The translations under genes and the position numbers were made by a program. A stretch of DNA of 64,000 bases from RHLJ01 sp963974345 (lineage in GTDB: Bacteria > Bacteroidota > Rhodothermia > Balneolales > Balneolaceae): contig CAXBBW010000013.1 in the NCBI GenBank assembly GCA_963974345.1, positions 62,001 through 126,000 on the forward strand. Direction: 5' to 3'. The notes under the pieces are model-generated. The model did not search any database, was not told the origin of the DNA, and saw only the letters and a list, made by a program, of their open reading frames with translations. How positions within the stretch are numbered: position 1 is the first letter of the stretch; each line of letters starts with the position of its first letter. Below, in pieces: positions 59,601 to 64,000 of this stretch.

Positions 59601-60928
59601 TTTAATACTGGGAAATCAACTGAATTTCGTGTGGGAACATCTTCTTGAATTCTAAATATTCCAGTATTTCTGCCTGTTTCAATACCGATATAAGTTTCTA
59701 AATCTCCAGAAAGGCTTGAAGCAATGTCAATTGTCACACTCTCTATCTTTGTTGAACTTTCATTACAAAGACTTGCATTTGCCTGAATGTATAATGGTTG
59801 GCCAATTGATGAGGTACTCGTTGGTTGTAGGAAGTCATCATCAGTAAAATAATTAATAGATGCTGTTCCCTCCAGTTCAATAGAAACAGAATCAGAAGCT
59901 GATGTTGTGACAGTATCTCCTTCCGAATCAAGATAATCTACAAAAGCAACGTTGGAGATTTTCCCAATTGCACCATCGTTTATTCTAACTCTAAAAACGG
60001 CGTCGAACGATTGTCCTACAGCAATAGAATCAAATAATACTCCAATTACATCAATGTCTTCTAAATCTGAAGGTAACGTTGAAAGAAATTCAAATTCACT
60101 ACTTCCAAAAGTATGGTAAAAAGGGATACCAGAATCTAAACTTTCAAAGTTACTAAATGTTAGATTTGCTGGAACAGAATCAAGAAGAACTACTTTATTT
60201 TGGGGAAATCCATCCACTAAAATATCTTTACCATAAGCTGCTATATCACCTGTATTTTCGCCTCTTAATGTGTAGGTAAAGGTATCGCCATGCTTAAGTT
60301 CCTTTCCTTCATTATCTAGATTTTTTTGTAAATCTATTTTCGTTCCATTTAGGGTTCTTATCGTGTCAGTATTTACTACGGTATTTCCCCCTTCTCTTGG
60401 AATGCCAATAATCTGAATTATTGATTCAATTTGACCTTCGATACTTTGGTCTACTTCACCAGCATAAGTAAATTCAAAGCTTTCTCCAGGTATTAAAGAG
60501 ACTTCTGTGGCTAAATTTTCAGCTATTACTTTACTTTGAGCTGTATTGGTTGATTTACTTGTATTGCTAAACCTAATATTTTGGAGATCAAAATCATCTC
60601 CAGTCTCATTACTTATTGACAAATCGATAGTAATTTCTTTATCACTTTTGTTTGTTAAAGTATGCGTTAAAGAAACTGTCCTACCTCTTAAAGTTTTTAC
60701 GGTGTTATTAGGAAGCATGTCTAATTCATATCGAACTAATAGAACAACAGTATTCGATGAAGCTTCTAACTCAACTATTTCGCCACTTGTATCTATATAG
60801 CTAGCCGTTGCAGTGTTAGTTATTTGAAACCCATCAGGTGCGGGCCCACTTGTATCTTGTGCATACACTTCTCCCATAACTGCCAATAGCAGTAAAATAA
60901 ATGAGATATGTTGGAAAAATTTCTGCAC
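53675..60928 (-). CDS. 2417-residue DUF11/SdrD_B protein with predicted outer-membrane barrel and three OmpA-like modules
   Basis: The product starts at a GTG with a signal peptide (MQKFFQHISFILLLLAVMGEVYA). Its first domain repeats the N-terminal theme NTATASYIDTSGEIVELEAS shared with the upstream gene. A carboxypeptidase-regulatory-like domain lies near 483, a DUF11 domain near 609 (DKKVDKTTAEIGDYLNYSVE), a SdrD_B-like domain near 741 (YIFGKVFTDFNRNDIQDTGE) and a short coiled coil near 860. Residues ~1160-1955 are a long run of amphipathic strands (RADARMAFFLKGKVRGDVLL-type, NAQIGMRYSRSETSTN, RLAVGFNIFGYDDED) that I predict to be a beta-barrel. Three OmpA-like modules fill ~2025-2410; the first (HFDNDKSYINEPAAQMLDKV, LSGFTDSKSSNEYNNALALR) has the peptidoglycan-binding layout. 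The protein may anchor or export its neighbours; that is an inference. Confidence 0.9.
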   Translation of the reverse strand: MQKFFQHISFILLLLAVMGEVYAQDTSGPAPDGFQITNTATASYIDTSGEIVELEASSNTVVLLVRYELDMLPNNTVKTLRGRTVSLTHTLTNKSDKEITIDLSISNETGDDFDLQNIRFSNTSKSTNTAQSKVIAENLATEVSLIPGESFEFTYAGEVDQSIEGQIESIIQIIGIPREGGNTVVNTDTIRTLNGTKIDLQKNLDNEGKELKHGDTFTYTLRGENTGDIAAYGKDILVDGFPQNKVVLLDSVPANLTFSNFESLDSGIPFYHTFGSSEFEFLSTLPSDLEDIDVIGVLFDSIAVGQSFDAVFRVRINDGAIGKISNVAFVDYLDSEGDTVTTSASDSVSIELEGTASINYFTDDDFLQPTSTSSIGQPLYIQANASLCNESSTKIESVTIDIASSLSGDLETYIGIETGRNTGIFRIQEDVPTRNSVDFPVLKGNKILEVMVEDELVAELKCTGLTQSGVTGRVTALIVVDVFGTVYDSESNDPIAGATVQIIDVTGQGNGGNAGGLAATFAVDGTTPIENAQITDVNGRFSYPFIFPSTYRVEVIPPEKYNFPSEVGLNFQPLDRELDSLASYGLEFTLENTAQAVDIDIPLDGQAINVLFSDKKVDKTTAEIGDYLNYSVEVRSEAVNTVHNLVIEDKLPLGFEYIKGTTRVNSIKADDPEGGRGPTLTFTVDSLETGKTVIVNYRVLVGPGAQKGDGINTAIATSDELIARSSNRARVEVEIRGGVFSDDGYIFGKVFTDFNRNDIQDTGEIGIPGVRLYLENGTYVVTDVEGNYTIYGIKPNKHVLKLDNTSLPKGATLSVLDNRHANDPSSRFVDLKKGEFHRADFAVCNCDEGSILEEVRRRIDALRGQNNELQSSMSQSFNIEDRKYNGGSSRNQASGTIDAGKSKSSSSTALPPPETAQEEAERKSKLQEIQKTDSLNFIDDSRPKYTLEELIREEDKELGFLNISDGDTLSVTQKNIWVKARIGAVIDFTVNGQIIPASKIGKQVTSKEGVLGYEYIGIDLKPGKNIFQLLEVDPFGNIRGEITYTLYAPGELSEIKLTVLENDIPADGISRARVRIELIDNIGINIGSVLPVTLDLSDGAWEIQDLNANEPGTQIFIEKGFIELDIRSTIEPKDVTIRANAGVISKEAKIRFVPDLRPLIAAGIIEGTIRLNQPLNINSASESDGFERELTALAYEFNTFKADARMAFFLKGKVRGDVLLTAGYDSEKAKEDRLFRDIRPDEYYPVYGESSIKGFDAQTSGRLYIRLDKQRTYALYGDFITQERDENRQLGDYSRSQTGIKANLENNLGNITAFTSQSATTNRVREFQAQGLSRYVLPDNDIIENSEIIELVTYDREQPEVILDVQRLSRFKDYVLEDFSGTLIFTTSISSIDDQFNPVFIRAIYEVENTDEKYFIGGISGALNVTKNLKVGAGVVQDNNPENNFNLASANVGYEYGNTEIIGEIAQTNTDLDGTGRAGRVQVQHRGKVIDARAQVGRSGEDFANKVGTLGQGRTEARAKGKIKLTPKTSINTEVLYSVSDTSDQNTLGGTVDLQQNFQGFNAQIGMRYSRSETSTNPTTENTNLKAKITSKLPFINNASVFGEFEQDLNDADRKLIALGGDYRLLSKGKVYARHEFISSAGGLNTLTSNSQRNNTVFGIKTNYMKNGEVFSEYRVNDALDGPTGQAAIGLKNSFQIKPGFTANAGFERQFTVKGPDAGDATAVSGALSYTANPNWKGTTRAEARFASSTNTYLSSFGYGQKISSNWTLLAKNIISLNTITDVSGFSRVQERFRVGAAFRDIDRNRIDGLFRYEYKYEEQNTGLAFIRKAHVFSSHGNYHPRDRWTFSGRLAAKTSTIEDDVSSTTSILELVSGRVMHDINDTWDAGINASLLANSDFTTKDYGLGVEVGFLMARNLRLAVGFNIFGYDDEDLSDNSYSRQGVYAGFSYKFDERLFDNLLPTRVKGSKPLIDKSLYLTCEEAILSCVEETPLEILTMPITTNIEFSLPEPTIIAKTLVYEELRKIVLPRQIHFDNDKSYINEPAAQMLDKVASYLMNKEEYLLDLSGFTDSKSSNEYNNALALRRALAARAYLIAAGMRPDQMTYESLGEELIMQEELNRVEMALNRRVEVYLDDLDPGAKFINQIEDIQVNKRIAGINNWEYIFNAEHEAVPSGITLRPGSSRLNEVQMYYIQRIAMALKEYQNAKVRITLPVDERLANLSFDLLDLFNVAGIPNSRVEIYGENENGPDEVKFEYLQANEFKVIEQSDDVKFANNAKAITLMKDLLVVLNAREDYELLRDRSQTYTVPDRLYFGVRNTVLDNETEAAVSRVGSYLRSNESVYLELRGTGTSFDSRRANSIKEYLINWGISGDRIRIMNSSANETGEMIHFEYRNADKINLLRLPENLKDGNQRGGN

Positions 60929-60944
60929 TAAATTATTTAAAAAG

Positions 60945-60968
60945 GAGAAAAGGGTTTCACCCCTTTCC
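60945..60968 (-). terminator. weak intercistronic hairpin between two surface-protein genes
   Basis: On the minus strand AAAGGG and CCCTTT (plus arms 60949-60954 and 60961-60966) can pair, with TCTCCTTTTT after them. The stem is only six pairs, so partial termination or mRNA processing is a possibility rather than a firm call. It sits between the ~896- and 2417-residue genes, only 58 bases apart. Confidence 0.35.
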
Positions 60969-60986
60969 TCATGTCTGGGTTAAGAA

Positions 60987-63677
60987 TTATTCGTTTAGCT
61001 TAACTTTAAATATGATTGTAAAGCTTTCATATGGAGCTAGATCAGCTGCTTCCACACGTATTGCACCAGCGTTCCCATCTCCTGGTTCTGTTATGGCAGG
61101 ATCATCTCCACCTGGATCGATATCGCCAAATACCACAACGCTTCCTCTTATAACTGTATAAGAAGGAGTGGTATCAACGATTTCAACATCATCAACCGTA
61201 GCGGCACCATTGTTTGTGATCACAATTTTGTAATACACAGAATCACCTGGTGCTGCTGTTAATGGATCGATTGAGAAATTATCAGTTCCTAATCCATTTA
61301 AGAATCCAGTAGTATCTGAAGCTTGTGACTTCTCTAGAACTAAAAGACCTGCTACAACTTTAGTTATATCAGCGTTAGCAACCGCAGAAACCTGAGTGTT
61401 GTTATCAGTAATTGTAATTGTAGTGGTGTTGGTAACACCATCTTTTACACCCGTACCCGCTGTAACTTTGATTACAAAGTTTATTTCATCGCCAAAAGAA
61501 AGGCTTCCAAAAGAAGGTACATCTAGGCTTCCTGCTGTTCCACCGGCGGTAGTTAATACAGAATCACCAGAAGAAATATTTCCAGAATTATCTTTATCCC
61601 AGTAAACAATTGCAGTAAATCCACTTGCTTGTGAATTAGCAACAGATACTCGGAAAGACGAAGGATTTGATGTTCCAGAGTCGTTTTCATCCACATTAGA
61701 ATCAATTCTCAAGGTATGAGCATACTCTTTTGAACCACCTGGGAAAATCTGCCCATTCTGGTTAGCTACCAATGAAATATTACGATCTGTACTTACTGTT
61801 ACACGATCTCTTATTGTATCAGAAGCACCACTTGTTGGTGATAATACATTGATTTCAGCATTATAATCGCCAGGAGAAAATCCTGCAGGAATAATGATTT
61901 CAGCAGTTATTTCTTTATTTCCACCAGCAGCTATTGACCCTGTATTAGTAATAATACTGTTACCGTTATTTGGATCCTTGAATACTACAGACCAGCTAGC
62001 CGGAATAGAGCCACCACTTAGTGAGATATCATACGAATCACTGTTAGTACTACTTGTATTATTAACAATTAAAGAGAAACGTACTGTATTACCAGGATCT
62101 GTTGTGATAGTAGAATCAGCAGCTCCGCCACCATCAGGACCAGCACCTTCACCTGGAACGTTAACTCCCCCAACAACTCTATTGTTAGTCAAATCAACAG
62201 AATTAGAAGTAATTCCATTTAACATATCATATATGGTCGCACTTTTAGTTACGTCATTAATCGACGTTGCCGTTTTTGCGATTACAAATGGGCCACTACC
62301 ACCAGCACTTGCAGGAAGATTTACTTGAAGAATTACTTCAATATCAGCGCCAGCCGAAACAGGACCTGTATCAGGAATACCATCATTGTTTGTATCAGTA
62401 AATGGGTTTAATGCACCACCTGAACCATCACTTTTAAGAAGTACAAACGTTGTTCCAGTAGGATACAATGAATCTGCTATTTGAGAAATCGTAAGATTGA
62501 ATACATCTGTTGTAGTACCGTTATTTCTAAATGAGTTAACAAATTCTACTTGTGAGCCTTGGCTTACTGCTGCTTTTTGAACAGTGTCTGCCCCTACTGT
62601 TACTAAATCAGGGTCAATGATAACATCATATGAATCTCCCACAGTAACTCTAGCTGTATTCGTGTTTACAAACGTCTCAGAATCGTACCTAAATTGCGCA
62701 GTGTTAGATAGGGTAGTTCCTGAAACTGAACCAATAAGAACATCGAATGTTAACGTTCCAGACTGTCCCGCACCTAAATTGGCAATTATTGCTAAAATAG
62801 AATCTTGAGAAGCTGTTCCGTCAAACTCATAAGTAATTCCCGATGGATCATCCCCTGAACCAGCTACATCACCTAAAACAGTTGTACCAGAACCACTCCA
62901 TCGACCAGTTCCTGTAACATAAGTCATGTTAAGTGGAAGTGGATCACGAACATCTAAATTAGTAGCTGCGGCATTACCGTTGTTACTAAACCTAAACGTA
63001 ACTTTGATAGTCTCACCAGCATTTGCAGTAGACTGGCTGAACGATTTCTGAACATCTATTACTGCACCATCTCGAATAAATGCTTCGTCTTGAGCCGAGT
63101 CAGAAACACTTGTACTACCAGTACTTGTAGCTTTGACTTTAAGAATGGCGTTATCACCATCATCTTCGGTTGCTGGTGCTGTTACCACAATTACGATACC
63201 GAATGAACCACCCGCTGCTATAGTTGGAGTAGTACTGATAACTGTAAAATTATCAGGTACACCATCTAAATCTGCATCTGGATATACCGAGATATTATCA
63301 AAATCGAAAATATCTGTCCCACCAGTAGAATCAGTAGCTGAAATCGTAAAAGAATCTGGTCCGTTACCGTTGTTAGTAATAATATGAGGGTACTGTACTT
63401 GCCCTCCATCACTTACCGTTTTTGTCAATCCATCACTAATATCAACTGCATACACTTGTTGTACTACAGTTTCTACAGTGTTAGATGTTACTGAGCGCGA
63501 GTTACCCCCACCATCGGTGTAAGTAGCAGACGCTTGGTTACCAATTGTTGTGTTGGCTGGTGGTACCTGAGCAAATACATCCGTAGATGAAAGACCCATT
63601 AGTACCCCTAGTACCAAAAACAATCCAACAAGACGTAACGCCTTGCTGTGCATTGTGCTTTGTTTGTTTGTTTTCAT
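60987..63677 (-). CDS. ~896-residue secreted DUF11-domain surface protein
   Basis: The product has a signal peptide (LRLVGLFLVLGVLMGLSSTD, cut near VFAQ). Its first domain begins IGNQASATYTDGGGNSRSVT, closely paralleling the next gene's first domain. DUF11-like domains follow: one from about 204 (IDVQKSFSQSTANAGETIKV, NGNAAATNLDVRDPLPLNMT) and a final one from about 776 (LLVLEKSQASDTTGFLNGLG) ending FKVKLNE. Ca-type Asp loops (DADLDGVPDNF, DTNNDGIPDTGP) recur. The ATG at 63677 is preferred because it has an AGGA ribosome site (ACAGGATTG); an in-frame ATG at 63734 lies 4 bases from the previous stop. It has no T9SS sorting domain. It may be the major structural subunit; that is an inference. 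Confidence 0.87.
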   Translation of the reverse strand: MKTNKQSTMHSKALRLVGLFLVLGVLMGLSSTDVFAQVPPANTTIGNQASATYTDGGGNSRSVTSNTVETVVQQVYAVDISDGLTKTVSDGGQVQYPHIITNNGNGPDSFTISATDSTGGTDIFDFDNISVYPDADLDGVPDNFTVISTTPTIAAGGSFGIVIVVTAPATEDDGDNAILKVKATSTGSTSVSDSAQDEAFIRDGAVIDVQKSFSQSTANAGETIKVTFRFSNNGNAAATNLDVRDPLPLNMTYVTGTGRWSGSGTTVLGDVAGSGDDPSGITYEFDGTASQDSILAIIANLGAGQSGTLTFDVLIGSVSGTTLSNTAQFRYDSETFVNTNTARVTVGDSYDVIIDPDLVTVGADTVQKAAVSQGSQVEFVNSFRNNGTTTDVFNLTISQIADSLYPTGTTFVLLKSDGSGGALNPFTDTNNDGIPDTGPVSAGADIEVILQVNLPASAGGSGPFVIAKTATSINDVTKSATIYDMLNGITSNSVDLTNNRVVGGVNVPGEGAGPDGGGAADSTITTDPGNTVRFSLIVNNTSSTNSDSYDISLSGGSIPASWSVVFKDPNNGNSIITNTGSIAAGGNKEITAEIIIPAGFSPGDYNAEINVLSPTSGASDTIRDRVTVSTDRNISLVANQNGQIFPGGSKEYAHTLRIDSNVDENDSGTSNPSSFRVSVANSQASGFTAIVYWDKDNSGNISSGDSVLTTAGGTAGSLDVPSFGSLSFGDEINFVIKVTAGTGVKDGVTNTTTITITDNNTQVSAVANADITKVVAGLLVLEKSQASDTTGFLNGLGTDNFSIDPLTAAPGDSVYYKIVITNNGAATVDDVEIVDTTPSYTVIRGSVVVFGDIDPGGDDPAITEPGDGNAGAIRVEAADLAPYESFTIIFKVKLNE

Positions 63678-63738
63678 TTTTTCAATCCTGTATAGGTTTT
63701 GAATTATTGATTTATTGTTTGATTGATTTTCCATAAGA

Positions 63739-64000
63739 CTAGTTATCTATCACCTTAACTCTGGCGACAAGAATGACTTGCTCCCCCGCTTGTAGTGACG
63801 GAACCATCCAGCGTAGCCTTCGATATTCACGGCTCGGAACCTTTTCTTCAACTGTGGTTCCGTCAGGTTGTCGCACTTGACGAGTTAAGGGTAGTCGTTG
63901 GAACGTGTTGCCAGAATTGGAGAGGCTGGCACCCTCTAGCTTTGGATTAGCAGACTCTAGTTGATATTCCATTCCGATTGGAATCGGTAGTATTGGAAAA
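63739..64000 (-). CDS. C-terminal end of a further DUF11-like protein (truncated by the window edge)
   Basis: The frame is open from the window edge to a TAG at 63739-63741 (at least 86 residues). The visible end (FPILPIPIGMEYQLESANPK to SREYRRLRWMVPSLQAGEQV and ILVARVKVIDN) has the features of the last part of a DUF11-like domain: an 'IPIG.EY' strand, 'RLRW...L..GE' turn and final beta strand. A methionine near 63972 should not be taken as the start. The gene ends 4 bases before the in-frame ATG at 63734 of the next DUF11 gene, so it probably belongs to the same operon. Confidence 0.8.
   Translation of the reverse strand, partial: FPILPIPIGMEYQLESANPKLEGASLSNSGNTFQRLPLTRQVRQPDGTTVEEKVPSREYRRLRWMVPSLQAGEQVILVARVKVIDN

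Noticed and set aside
1..64000. Search for insertion sequences, prophage, integrases and tRNA or rRNA genes
   Set aside because: No transposase, integrase, phage protein, tRNA-like cloverleaf or rRNA segment was seen; surface-gene regions are large but not obviously mobile.

Overview
The window reads as a chromosomal segment of an AT-rich Gram-negative bacterium of the Bacteroidota/Rhodothermota/Balneolota group, most likely a Balneola-like marine organism. The evidence is three type IX secretion (T9SS) C-terminal sorting domains with the QNYPNPFNPST start, a Bacteroides-style hybrid two-component regulator, few Shine-Dalgarno sequences, many large surface proteins, and housekeeping proteins of that general type. 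The genus is an inference; no rRNA gene is present. Almost all genes are on the minus strand. No tRNA, rRNA, IS element, phage gene or CRISPR array was found.

Layout, in plus-strand coordinates. 1-3424: the 5' end of asnS, an outer-membrane-like protein, an M16 zinc peptidase and a tiny PID-CTERM-like anchored protein. 3508-11852: a BspA-like repeat protein exported by T9SS and an orphan hybrid sensor kinase/response regulator/AraC protein. 12251-21636: the conserved translation and RNA cluster rimP-nusA-infB-rbfA-truB-ribF-rpsO-pnp, transcribed right to left, with terminators after rpsO and pnp and a possible attenuator before rimP. 21830-28687 (plus strand): a sortilin-type beta-propeller, a DUF192 lipoprotein and two paralogous PQQ-type sugar dehydrogenase-like T9SS cargo proteins. 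28680-33541: fbp, coaE, nadB, prfB (with its programmed frameshift, so it needs two frames) and a DUF883-like membrane protein. 33641-35367 (plus strand): btaA-btaB, a betaine lipid pathway. 35360-41842: an AtuA-family gene, then a heterodimeric ABC exporter whose two halves flank an RNase Z-like gene with an Arg/Gly-rich tail. 41978-45207: LPP20-like lipoprotein, HtrA-type protease, recO and an orphan receiver domain.

45237-64000 is the most unusual part: about 18.7 kb with only four genes, all minus strand and closely packed. They are the C-terminal end of a DUF11-like protein at the window edge, an ~896-residue DUF11 protein, a 2417-residue protein joining DUF11/SdrD-like extracellular domains to a predicted outer-membrane barrel and three OmpA-like modules, and a 2812-residue protein with five DUF11-like, four SdrD_B-like and two duplicated beta-helix regions. 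None carries the T9SS sorting domain that other surface proteins in this window have. I infer a dedicated cell-surface fibre or layer locus in which the barrel/OmpA protein anchors, and perhaps exports, its partners. This is the best candidate for an undescribed system here; the function is unproven.
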